In this document: one piece after another, positions 1 to 6,085 of the stretch
Layout: every line of letters begins with the position of its first letter
How positions within the stretch are numbered: position 1 is the stretch's first letter
DNA from: an uncultured Ignavibacteria bacterium
GTDB taxonomy: Bacteria > Bacteroidota > Ignavibacteria > SZUA-365
DNA: 6,713 nt
Assembly: GCA_913060595.1 (NCBI GenBank)
Contig: CAJXSA010000219.1
Location: 1 to 6,713 of the forward strand
Direction: 5' to 3'
Translations under genes and position numbers: made by a program
Notes under the pieces: model-generated
Seen by the model: the letters and a program-made list of their open reading frames with translations, nothing else
Databases searched by the model: none
What the model was told of the DNA's origin: nothing

Positions 1-102
1 GGATGGAGGAACCCGGGGGATGGAGGAACCCGGGGGATGGAGGAACCCGGGGGATGGAGGAACCCGGGGGATGGAGGAACCCGGGGGATGGAGGTTCCCG
101 GA
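1..102. repeat. 17-bp tandem repeat array, about six copies, truncated at left edge
   Basis: The unit GGATGGAGGAACCCGGG repeats head to tail with an exact 17-bp period (copies start at 1, 18, 35, 52, 69 and 86). The first five copies are identical. The sixth, 86-102, has AA changed to TT and the last G changed to A, as is common for the decaying edge copy of a minisatellite. There are no spacers, so this is not a CRISPR array. The 17-bp period is not a multiple of three, so any reading frame through it shifts phase with each copy, and coding is unlikely. Each unit contains the palindrome CCCGGG and a run of five G across the copy junction. The array reaches position 1, so its true length is unknown. 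Confidence 0.95.
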
Positions 103-124
103 GTGAAACGACCGGGAGAGAGGG

Positions 125-183
125 AAAAGCGGTTCGAGCCATGTGCATGCCACCGGAGGGGTGGGAGGATCGGACCGCTTTTT
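125..183 (+). terminator. Long inverted repeat, possible bidirectional terminator
   Basis: Bases 125-137 (AAAAGCGGTTCGA) pair with 170-182 to give a 13-bp stem with one G-U pair, enclosing a loop of about 32 bases. The loop itself contains a small CCACC/GGTGG pairing. On the plus strand the stem is followed by five T (179-183), so it could stop a transcript arriving from the left. The A-rich left arm gives a four-T run on the minus strand, so it may also act as a second stop for the protease transcript. The large loop makes it weaker than the neighbouring hairpin at 197-235. Confidence 0.5.
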
Positions 184-196
184 CTATGTCGCGATC

Positions 197-235
197 AAAA
201 AAAGACGCCGCCCGGCCAGATGGCAGGGCGGCGTC
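197..235 (-). terminator. Rho-independent terminator of the subtilase gene
   Basis: A perfect 10-bp GC-rich stem is formed by GACGCCGCCC (204-213) and GGGCGGCGTC (226-235). Inside it, GCCA (215-218) can pair with TGGC (221-224), so the hairpin is long and compact. Read on the minus strand it is followed directly by seven T (197-203). It lies 30 bp past the stop codon of the subtilase at 266, in the right direction and at the usual distance. This is a textbook intrinsic terminator. Confidence 0.92.
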
Positions 236-265
236 TGTTTCCTGGAGTGCGGCGAAGTTGCGAGA

Positions 266-2128
266 TCAGGGTTTGGCGACCGAATCGGAAGTTTCGACGT
301 TGTTCGCCGGTACATACGTATATCCGCTGGCGGTGACATTCGTCACCGTGAAGGATGCGTTGTAATCCCGCTTGTTCAGTTTGCTGGTGGTGACCGTGCA
401 TTCTCCGTTCGAATTCGTCACGGCGGTCGCGCTTCCACTGGCATCCATTCCGAAATTACCACTGACGGTCGCGCCGGAAACCGGACCGTTGGCGTCGACG
501 ATTTTAATGGTGAAATGGGCGTACCAGTTATTTCGCGACGGAGTGGTGGACGGTGTGATGTCGTCGACCCACATGTTCAGCGAGGGCGGTGGCGGCGGTG
601 GCGGCGGTGGTGGCGAGAGTGTCGTGAACTGCACGGTGTTGGTGGGATTTGCCGAGCTGCCTGTCCCGTTGAACGCGAACACGCGCACGTCGTATGCCTG
701 GCTGGAGGCCAGTCCCGTGAGCTGATGGCTGGTCACGTTTGCGCCGACGTTGGTCGAGGACCAGCTGCTGCCGCTGTTCGTCGAATATTCGATGCGGAAG
801 CCTGTCTCATTGCTGGAGTTGTCCACCCATGCCAGGTCCACGGAAGAACTCGTCACATTGTTGCTCGTGAGCAATGTCGGGTCTGCGGGGACGGTCGGTG
901 TCGGGGGCGGACCGGCGATAAGGTTGTAGAGCAGGAGGTTCGGCGAGCCCGTACCGGCATTGCTGACCTTACCGGAGGTGGCGCCGGTGATGATGGCGGA
1001 AGTGACCTGTGCGGGGGTTGCGTTGTTGTTGGAGGCAAGGTACAGTGCGGCCACGCCGGCGACATGCGGCGACGCCATCGAGGTGCCGGACCAGCTCGCG
1101 TAGCTGCTGGACGTGTTCATGGTCGAGGAATAGATGCCGGATCCCGGCGCGAAGATATCGACGCAGGTGCCGTAGTTCGAAAAGGAAGAGCGACTGTCGC
1201 TGCTCGTGGTCGACCCTACGGTAATGGCGTTGGGCGCGCTGGCGGGCGAGTAGTTGCAGGCATAGTAGTTGCTGTTGCCCGCAGAAACGGCGTAGACCAC
1301 GCCGGAGGAGATTGAATTCTCCACGGCGGTGTTCATGGGACCGTAGTATCCTCCGCCGAGGGACATGTTTGCCACGGCGGGATGGTTGGCGTTGGCCGTC
1401 ACCCAGTCCACGCCCGCAATGACGCCGGACCATGTGCCTGAACCGCTGCAGTTGAGCACGCGCACGGCGACGAGATCAACCTTTTTCGCCACCCCGACCG
1501 ACAAACCGCCGACGGTGCCGGCAACGTGTGTTCCGTGTCCGTCGCAGTCATAGGCGTTGTTGTCATTGTCGACGAAATCATACCCGGACGTTGCCCTGGT
1601 CGTATTGTTCGTGCTGCTCGTGTTGAATTCCTGGTGATCGAAGCGGATGCCCGAGTCGATGATGTACACCGTGACTCCTTCACCCTCGTTCTGGTAGGTG
1701 TAGGAGTTGTCGAGCGGCAGATTGCGCTGATCGATGCGGTCGAGTCCCCAGTTCGGGGGATTGTTCTGCGTCAGGTTCTTGTAGACGAGGCCGTCAGGCT
1801 CGATGGTTTCCACGTTCGGATTGTGGCGAATGCCGTCGACGGCCTGGGGCGGAATGGTTGCCGCGAAGCCCTTGATCGCGTGGCGGTAGCGGTAATGCAC
1901 CGTGCCGCCCTTGCCGCGCATGAGCTGCGCGGTCGCTGCGTCGACGTCCTCGACGTTGTTCTTGAACACGATGACATAGCGGTCCCGCACATCGATGTCG
2001 GATTTGCCTTTCGAAAGCGATGTGGGACCCTCCGCCGGATCTGCGTCAGCCGGACCGGACGGCTCCTCGTTACAGGCTGTCACCACGAGTGCCAGAGAGG
2101 CGACGAGCCAGAGTATGCGTAGTTTCAT
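266..2128 (-). CDS. Secreted lipoprotein serine protease, aqualysin/proteinase K-type subtilase (S8) with FN3 and Ig-like C-terminal domains
   Basis: The 620-aa product should be an extracellular, lipid-anchored endopeptidase. A lipoprotein signal peptide ends in VVTAC, giving a lipidated Cys19; Asn at +2 does not suggest inner-membrane retention. An inhibitor_I9-type propeptide follows at about 49-115. The S8 catalytic domain spans about 125-405: Asp158 (IIDSG), His198 (GHGTHVAG), oxyanion Asn285 (SAGN) and Ser350 (GTSMASPHVAG). Four cysteines, C195/C227 and C291/C322, match in spacing the two disulfides of aqualysin I (C67-C99, C163-C194), and the His-to-Ser distance of 152 also matches. 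An extra Asn/Thr/Ser-rich stretch of about nine residues lies between Asp and His. Then come an FN3 domain (about 415-503), ten prolines (506-515) and an Ig-like beta domain to the end. GGAG at 2134-2137 lies 5 nt before the ATG. No T9SS-type sorting domain is evident. The gene is followed by a strong terminator. Confidence 0.96.
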   Translation of the reverse strand: MKLRILWLVASLALVVTACNEEPSGPADADPAEGPTSLSKGKSDIDVRDRYVIVFKNNVEDVDAATAQLMRGKGGTVHYRYRHAIKGFAATIPPQAVDGIRHNPNVETIEPDGLVYKNLTQNNPPNWGLDRIDQRNLPLDNSYTYQNEGEGVTVYIIDSGIRFDHQEFNTSSTNNTTRATSGYDFVDNDNNAYDCDGHGTHVAGTVGGLSVGVAKKVDLVAVRVLNCSGSGTWSGVIAGVDWVTANANHPAVANMSLGGGYYGPMNTAVENSISSGVVYAVSAGNSNYYACNYSPASAPNAITVGSTTSSDSRSSFSNYGTCVDIFAPGSGIYSSTMNTSSSYASWSGTSMASPHVAGVAALYLASNNNATPAQVTSAIITGATSGKVSNAGTGSPNLLLYNLIAGPPPTPTVPADPTLLTSNNVTSSSVDLAWVDNSSNETGFRIEYSTNSGSSWSSTNVGANVTSHQLTGLASSQAYDVRVFAFNGTGSSANPTNTVQFTTLSPPPPPPPPPPSLNMWVDDITPSTTPSRNNWYAHFTIKIVDANGPVSGATVSGNFGMDASGSATAVTNSNGECTVTTSKLNKRDYNASFTVTNVTASGYTYVPANNVETSDSVAKP

Positions 2129-2184
2129 GATATCTCCGGGTAATGCAACAATGAAAGGAATAATAACTGTCGGTATTCGGCGCA

Positions 2185-2239
2185 GACCATCTCATCTGAA
2201 TGGTCGCATGCGCAGGCGCATACGCATGTCGATGCGCAG
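2185..2239. promoter_or_regulatory. Operator-like dyads upstream of the subtilase gene
   Basis: The 209-bp gap between the kinase stop and the subtilase start holds no gene but several symmetrical motifs. GACCAT (2185-2190) and ATGGTC (2200-2205) form an inverted repeat with a 9-bp spacer. ATGCGC (2208-2213) and GCGCAT (2216-2221) form a second, with a 2-bp spacer. ATGCGCAG occurs twice (2208-2215 and 2232-2239), 24 bp apart. They lie about 55-110 bp upstream of the subtilase ATG, where an operator would be expected. A weak -10-like TATTAT, read on the minus strand, lies nearby at about 2160-2165, but no convincing -35 is seen. The regulatory role is inference. Confidence 0.3.
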
Positions 2240-2337
2240 TCGGATGAGGGATCGGGTTCGTGCAGAGGGCTGATAAAAGAGAATAGCGATTTTATTCTGC
2301 AGGGTCAACAGAAATCGGAACAAAAGCGGAGCCGGAT

Positions 2338-4341
2338 TCAGGGCCTGTGCCTGGGGAGCGTGATGATAAACTCCGCGTATGCACCTTCGCCGCTCTCGAC
2401 CGTGATCGTGCCGCCGTGTCCTTCCACGATAATGTCGTACGAAATGGAGAGACCGAGACCGGTATTGCGTCCGCTCTCCCGCGTCGTGTAGAACGGTTCA
2501 AAAATGCGTGAACGGGATGCAGGAGGGATGCCCGTCCCGTTGTCGCGGATGCGGATGACTGCGCTGTCATCCCGTCGTTCCGTGCTGACCGTGATGACGG
2601 CCTCGAACGGCCCGGATGTCGCGACCGACTTCTCGCGCAGGGATTCGACGGCGTTCCGGTGCAGATTCAGTAGCACGCGTGTGAATTCCCGCTGATTGAG
2701 CATGACTTCGCCGATGCTGCTGTCGACGGAGAGATCGAGCGTCACCGGGAAATCGATCTGTTCGGTCTGCGTGGCCCGGCGCGCGAAGCCCAGTGCCTGC
2801 CGGAGCAGGGCGTTGACATCCGTCGCTTCGGCAGCGCCCGTGCGGTCTTCGGCATGCTGCACCATACTGGAGACGATCTGCTCCGCCCTGCGCGCATAGG
2901 TGGTGATTTTCTCGATGTTCGTCTGCAGGGTCTGATAGTCGTCGTTTTGCAGCGTGGGGGCGCTTTTTCCCGGCGATGCTTCCTGCAGCACGTCGCGGGA
3001 CAGGTCTGCGAAGTTGATGATGAAATTCAGCGGATTGCGAATCTCATGCGCGATGCCGGTAGAAAGGCGTCCGAGGGTCGCCATTTTTTCCGCGTGCACC
3101 AGCTGCTCCTGCGTGCGCTGCAGTTTGCTCAGCGCTTCGCGGAGCTTGCGGTTCGCCTGCTTGCGCCGGCGGGCCAGGTAATATGCCCATGCGAGGAACA
3201 GCGCGAGAAGAATGAGTCCGGCGATGATGATATTGCGGATGAGCTCCTCGCGCGCAAGACGCTCCTGCTGCAGCTGCGTCTCCGCCTCAAGCAGTGCGAT
3301 CTGCTGCTCGCGTTCCCGTGTCTCGTACTCCTGTGTGCGCGCGTTGATCTCGTGCAGCACTTCTTCGTTGAAAAGGGAGTCCGATATGGCGGCGTATTCT
3401 TCGTAGTTCTCGTAGGCCTTCCGGTACTGTCCGATCTTCGCGTATGACTCCGCCAGGTTTTTGTTCGCAAAGCGTGACAGATCTTTCGCGTCGATTTCCG
3501 CTGCAGCTTCCCGGGCACGGGTGTATGTGCGGATGGCAGCCTGCCAGTCCCCGCGCTTCGTATGGATGTCCCCGATGTTGATATGAATGCTCGCAATGGA
3601 GCGCACATCGCCGCGTTCCTCGTTTATGCGCAGGCTTATATCGTACATGCGCAGGGCCTCTGTCAGGCGTCCCAGCTCCGCGTTTGCGATTGCCATGCCG
3701 TTGAGCACGGTGGATTCTCCGTACAGGTATTGTTTCTTCTGAAACAGGGGCCGGGCACGACGGAAGTATGTCAGCGCCTTTTCATAGTGGTTCAGCTGGT
3801 TTTCTATGTTCCCGAGATTCACGAGCGCGGCCGCGGCCGAGAGCGTATCGCCCGTTTTCCGGGCTTCCTCGAGGCTGCGCTGCGTATATTCAAGCGCCTC
3901 GGCGAGGTTGCCGATACGGCGCTGAACAATCCCGATATTGCGCAGCGCCAGTGCCGTGCCGGAACCGTCACCGCTGGCGCGGCAGAGCTCGAGTGTCTGC
4001 TGAAAGAGCGTCAACGCCTGTTCGTAGGCACCGGTATTCGTGTGCAGGGCTCCGAGCGTGTTGAGCGCCTTGACGTGTCCGGGACGCCATCCGAGCTTTT
4101 CGGCCAGCGCCTGCGCGTCCCGCGCGTGGACGAAGGCCTCTGTGGGATTTCGTGTGGCGAGTTTCTGTGCAAGGGTGTTGAGCAGCAAAACGAGCGCAGT
4201 GTCGGGCTGCGCCTGCGAAATTATTGTGCGCAGACTGTCGACGGACTGACCGCGTGAGACCGGCGGACAGGCGAGAAGAGCGGCAAGGAGAAATGGGACG
4301 AACCTCACAGCGCATGGGTGTGCTGCGGCGGCTGCGTACAT
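2338..4341 (-). CDS. Sensor histidine kinase with periplasmic TPR domain
   Basis: A membrane histidine kinase of 667 aa from the chosen start. It should autophosphorylate on His in response to an envelope signal and pass the phosphate to a response regulator. A signal peptide (hydrophobic stretch about 15-25, likely cleavage SRG|QS at 31/32) is followed by about seven TPR repeats (about 50-327), a charged coiled coil (about 328-368), one transmembrane helix (about 369-389), a linker, and the kinase core. The core shows the H box with His432 (AHEIRNPLN), N box Asn563 (NLHRNAVE), G1 box DNGTGIP at 600-606, F box FEPFYTT and G2 box NTGLGLSIS. All catalytic motifs are intact. There is no receiver domain and no response regulator in the window, so it is an orphan here. 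The ATG at 4341 is preferred over an in-frame start at 4464 because AGGAG lies 6 nt before it and the signal peptide then begins at the N terminus. Confidence 0.94.
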   Translation of the reverse strand: MYAAAAAHPCAVRFVPFLLAALLACPPVSRGQSVDSLRTIISQAQPDTALVLLLNTLAQKLATRNPTEAFVHARDAQALAEKLGWRPGHVKALNTLGALHTNTGAYEQALTLFQQTLELCRASGDGSGTALALRNIGIVQRRIGNLAEALEYTQRSLEEARKTGDTLSAAAALVNLGNIENQLNHYEKALTYFRRARPLFQKKQYLYGESTVLNGMAIANAELGRLTEALRMYDISLRINEERGDVRSIASIHINIGDIHTKRGDWQAAIRTYTRAREAAAEIDAKDLSRFANKNLAESYAKIGQYRKAYENYEEYAAISDSLFNEEVLHEINARTQEYETREREQQIALLEAETQLQQERLAREELIRNIIIAGLILLALFLAWAYYLARRRKQANRKLREALSKLQRTQEQLVHAEKMATLGRLSTGIAHEIRNPLNFIINFADLSRDVLQEASPGKSAPTLQNDDYQTLQTNIEKITTYARRAEQIVSSMVQHAEDRTGAAEATDVNALLRQALGFARRATQTEQIDFPVTLDLSVDSSIGEVMLNQREFTRVLLNLHRNAVESLREKSVATSGPFEAVITVSTERRDDSAVIRIRDNGTGIPPASRSRIFEPFYTTRESGRNTGLGLSISYDIIVEGHGGTITVESGEGAYAEFIITLPRHRP

Positions 4342-4347
4342 GGGCGA

Positions 4348-4352
4348 CTCCT
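4348..4352 (-). promoter_or_regulatory. Ribosome binding site deciding the kinase start
   Basis: AGGAG on the minus strand, 6 nt before the ATG at 4339-4341. No comparable Shine-Dalgarno sequence precedes the in-frame ATG at 4354-4356, and starting at 4464 would place 41 non-hydrophobic residues ahead of the signal peptide. Confidence 0.8.
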
Positions 4353-4405
4353 GCATGTGAAGAGGAGGGCTTGGTTCTGCGAGGGCTGCGTGCGCAAGGT
4401 AGGGG

Positions 4406-4411
4406 ATAATA
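4406..4411 (-). promoter_or_regulatory. Possible -10 element for the kinase gene
   Basis: TATTAT on the minus strand, one mismatch from TATAAT, sits about 65 bp before the kinase ATG inside the 148-bp gap between the tfoX-like stop and the kinase start. No good -35 is found 16-18 bp upstream (TTGAAC is only 7 bp away), so the call is weak. The gap does argue for a separate promoter. Confidence 0.25.
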
Positions 4412-4489
4412 CCGTCCGGTTCAAGGGGGCATCGCTGTCTGGAACAGTTCGTCTGCGCCCGCACGCGCTTTATTCGCTATGAGATGATT

Positions 4490-4819
4490 TCACTTCGGAG
4501 GAAGTGAGGAGGCGAAGGACACGGCCCGGGCGAGCCAGTCCTCGAGCGCGGAATCCTCGGCAAACCCGGGCGCGTCCACGTAGATCATCCCCTTCATCGC
4601 CCTGCCGGTGAAATCCATTTCACGTGCGTGCGGCTGCTGCAGCGCTTCGTGGTATTGCACCGGACCGACTCGCAGCATGAGCGTGTCGCGTACCACGCCA
4701 CAGCACATGTTGCCGGCGAGCATGAACGCGAGTCCGCCGAACATCTTTTTTTCGGCAATGTCCGTGCGTGCAGCGAGCGAGTCCCGGATGCGCTGTGCCA
4801 GTCCCTCATCGTATGCCAT
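4490..4819 (-). CDS. TfoX N-terminal domain family protein
   Basis: A 109-aa protein made of a single TfoX_N domain. Visible family marks are AEKKMFGGLAFM (22-33), NMCCGV (37-42), MLRVG (48-52), the MDFTGRAMKG block (68-77) and a C-terminal helix ending SLPPK. Stand-alone TfoX_N proteins are common and mostly uncharacterised. The name comes from the competence regulator TfoX/Sxy, but this protein lacks that regulator's C-terminal domain, so a role in competence should not be assumed. The start at 4819 is chosen because AAAGGA lies 6 nt upstream and homologous proteins usually begin MAYDE-like; the 37 extra codons that remain open upstream look like untranslated leader. It follows the carbonic anhydrase gene by 49 bp on the same strand and may be co-transcribed with it. 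Confidence 0.9.
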   Translation of the reverse strand: MAYDEGLAQRIRDSLAARTDIAEKKMFGGLAFMLAGNMCCGVVRDTLMLRVGPVQYHEALQQPHAREMDFTGRAMKGMIYVDAPGFAEDSALEDWLARAVSFASSLPPK

Positions 4820-4825
4820 GAGAAT

Positions 4826-4831
4826 TCCTTT
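4826..4831 (-). promoter_or_regulatory. Ribosome binding site deciding the TfoX-like start
   Basis: AAAGGA on the minus strand, 6 nt before the ATG at 4817-4819. It supports the 109-aa form over longer in-frame readings. Confidence 0.75.
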
Positions 4832-4862
4832 CTGGAGCAGTTGAATTGGATATAGCGGAACT

Positions 4863-4877
4863 GCGGACTCAGTCCGC
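4863..4877 (-). other. Small perfect hairpin centred on the carbonic anhydrase stop codon
   Basis: GCGGAC (4863-4868) and GTCCGC (4872-4877) pair perfectly around the three bases that are the TGA stop codon on the minus strand. No T run follows, so it is not a standard terminator. It could stabilise the mRNA 3' end or affect translation of the downstream gene, but this is inference and chance is possible for a 6-bp stem. Confidence 0.45.
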
Positions 4878-5501
4878 GGGGATGTTCTCGAAGAAATCGA
4901 CTTCCCCGGTCTCCAGGGAATATTCCGCACCGACGATGAGCAGTTCTCCGTTCTGGATGCGCTGTTCGAGTATGGCGGAGCCGTGGCGCAAGTGGTCGGC
5001 CGCGTTGCGCACGTTCGCGCGCACGGCTTCTTCGAGCAGGGCGTCGTGGTCGTGGCGCAGGTCGGTGTTCATGAGCGATTCCACCGAGGGGCGCACGCGC
5101 TCAACGATGGCGCGAAGGTGAGGGGACTGCTGTTCCGAAGGCTGGGTTATCTCGCTGAGTGTCGCGGCGACGGCGCCGCAGCGCGTGTGTCCGAGGACCA
5201 CGACGAGCGGTGTGCCGAAGGCCTCGGCGGCAAATTCCACGCTCCCGATCTGGGATGGTGCGACGATGTTGCCCGCGATGCGGATGACGAACAGGTCCCC
5301 GAGTCCCTGGTCGAAAACGAGTTCCGCGGGAACGCGCGAGTCTGAGCATCCGAGAATGATGGCGAAGGGATTCTGGCCGTCGACCAGTTCCTGTCTCCGC
5401 AGCGTGTGCGTGCCGGCGTCCTTCCCTGCGCTGCCGGCGACGAAGCGTCGGTTTCCTTCCTGGAGCCTGGTCAGTGCCTGGCGTGCTGTGATCATGTGCA
5501 C
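4869..5501 (-). CDS. Beta-class carbonic anhydrase
   Basis: A 210-aa cytoplasmic zinc enzyme that interconverts CO2 and bicarbonate. The zinc ligands are all present: Cys52 in the CSDSR motif, His105 and Cys108 in GHTRCGA. The Asp54-Arg56 dyad, which controls access to the zinc, is intact. The hydrophobic LVFDQGLGDLFVIRIAGN stretch (61-78) is typical of the family, and the length is normal for a bacterial beta enzyme. There is no signal peptide, so a role in supplying bicarbonate to carboxylases or in pH balance is likely. Two starts are possible: GTG at 5501 with AGGA 5 nt upstream, or ATG at 5495, two codons in. The protein is essentially the same either way. It lies 90 bp after the STAS-like gene and 49 bp before the tfoX-like gene. 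Confidence 0.96.
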   Translation of the reverse strand: MHMITARQALTRLQEGNRRFVAGSAGKDAGTHTLRRQELVDGQNPFAIILGCSDSRVPAELVFDQGLGDLFVIRIAGNIVAPSQIGSVEFAAEAFGTPLVVVLGHTRCGAVAATLSEITQPSEQQSPHLRAIVERVRPSVESLMNTDLRHDHDALLEEAVRANVRNAADHLRHGSAILEQRIQNGELLIVGAEYSLETGEVDFFENIPAD

Positions 5502-5506
5502 CTGTA

Positions 5507-5510
5507 TCCT
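5507..5510 (-). promoter_or_regulatory. Ribosome binding site for the carbonic anhydrase
   Basis: AGGA on the minus strand lies 5 nt before GTG (5499-5501) and 11 nt before ATG (5493-5495). This spacing favours the GTG, although an AGG at 5501-5503, 5 nt before the ATG, could serve the ATG. Confidence 0.55.
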
Positions 5511-5591
5511 GTTTGTGTGTCAGGCACATAACACCGGATTCGGCGGCGCGGGTTCCAGCCTCCTCGATGCGGACCGGAAGTTTCGGGATGC

Positions 5592-5969
5592 CTATTTCAG
5601 CAGCCAGTGCAGCGCGCCTTCTTCTTCGGTGAAGACCTTGATCTGGTAACCGCGGTTCGTGAGAATTGTTTCGGTAAGACGGTTGCTTTCGAACACGACG
5701 CGATCAGGGTACACGAGGGCGAGTCGGAATGCGTGTTTCCAGCCGAATGTATGCGGGGCATGTCCCACTTCGTAGGCGGCCATCGGTTGCAGCGGTTCCT
5801 CGATGAGCACGACTCCGAGAATGTGCGTGTGACCGTGCTCGATGCAGTACGCAGCGACCGTTGACCATGTCTCGATCAGCGTCGCTCCTTCCTGTTCTCG
5901 CGATCGATGACCGCGCAGGATCACGCGCAGATACTTCCCTTCATCTTTGAATTCGATCTCATGCGCCAT
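5592..5969 (-). CDS. SpoIIAA/STAS-like small protein of unknown role
   Basis: A 125-aa soluble protein without signal peptide or membrane segment. The predicted order of strands and helices fits a STAS/SpoIIAA-like fold: strand YLRVILRG (13-20), a long helix (about 30-46), strand HILGVVLIE (49-57), strand RLALVYPD (82-89), a helix, strand YQIKVFTE (108-115) and a last helix ending in ALHWLLK. The NRGYQIKVFTEEEGALHWL ending resembles the tail of SpoIIAA-like proteins, where NRG, a beta strand and an acidic-then-Trp helix recur. No phosphorylatable Ser of the classical anti-sigma-antagonist type is identified, so a regulatory partner cannot be named. The ATG at 5969 is chosen for its AAGG 3 nt upstream; the only longer option is a TTG at 6062. 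Family assignment is by pattern and moderately sure; that it is a real gene is more certain. Confidence 0.75.
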   Translation of the reverse strand: MAHEIEFKDEGKYLRVILRGHRSREQEGATLIETWSTVAAYCIEHGHTHILGVVLIEEPLQPMAAYEVGHAPHTFGWKHAFRLALVYPDRVVFESNRLTETILTNRGYQIKVFTEEEGALHWLLK

Positions 5970-6033
5970 AGGCCTTCTCTCGACGTTCGGTCGAAGGATA
6001 CGTGGGATTTCTGTACGGGAGACGTTGCGATAC

Positions 6034-6062
6034 AGTATTGTCAATCCCACGCAAAGAATCAA
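6034..6062 (-). promoter_or_regulatory. Possible sigma-70-like promoter before the STAS-like gene
   Basis: On the minus strand TTGATT (6057-6062) and AATACT (6034-6039) are separated by 17 bp, each matching four of six consensus bases. They lie in the 116-bp gap between the prenyltransferase stop and the STAS-like start, about 65 bp before the ATG. A perfect TTGACA at 6039-6044 also occurs but has no -10 at a suitable distance. Weak support. Confidence 0.25.
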
Positions 6063-6085
6063 GCGCCAAAGATGTGCAAGTGGGA

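Noticed and set aside
1..102. CRISPR array
   Set aside because: Units are 17 bp, contiguous and without unique spacers, and no cas gene is present.
3..365. Open frame through the tandem repeat giving a MEEPGGWRNPGDGG-like repeated peptide
   Set aside because: The repeat period of 17 bp shifts frame at each copy, all frames are open only because the unit lacks stops, and the frame then runs over the terminators and into antisense of the protease.
143..1315. Long open frame of 390 codons on the plus strand
   Set aside because: It is antisense to the subtilase gene, is rich in Arg/Gly/Val as expected for a shadow of high-GC coding DNA, and has no recognisable domain. The minus strand shows a full catalytic triad.
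1526..2122. Plus-strand open frame of 198 codons
   Set aside because: Antisense of the N-terminal half of the subtilase; Val/Arg/Asp-rich shadow composition.
2264..2300. Terminator after the kinase stop (GAATA/TATTC stem with nearby T run on the minus strand)
   Set aside because: The stem is only five A/T-rich pairs and is too weak to call; transcription from the kinase into the protease gene cannot be excluded.
3562..4257. Plus-strand open frame of 231 codons
   Set aside because: Antisense of the TPR region of the kinase; no start signal and no family resemblance.
2338..4464. Kinase starting at 4464 (708 aa)
   Set aside because: It would place 41 non-hydrophobic residues before the signal peptide and has no better ribosome binding site than the AGGAG before 4341.
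4459..4476. GCGC-flanked hairpin in the gap before the kinase, possible terminator
   Set aside because: Only a four-base stem with a broken T run; likely chance in GC-rich sequence.
4490..4930. TfoX-like protein starting at 4930 (146 aa)
   Set aside because: It would overlap the 3' end of the carbonic anhydrase gene and add 37 residues not typical of the family; the ATG at 4819 has a well-spaced AAAGGA.
4983..5345. Plus-strand open frame of 120 codons
   Set aside because: Antisense of the carbonic anhydrase core, which has all its zinc ligands on the other strand.
6039..6044. Perfect TTGACA -35 box on the minus strand
   Set aside because: No -10-like hexamer is found 15-19 bp downstream, so it is not called as a promoter on its own.
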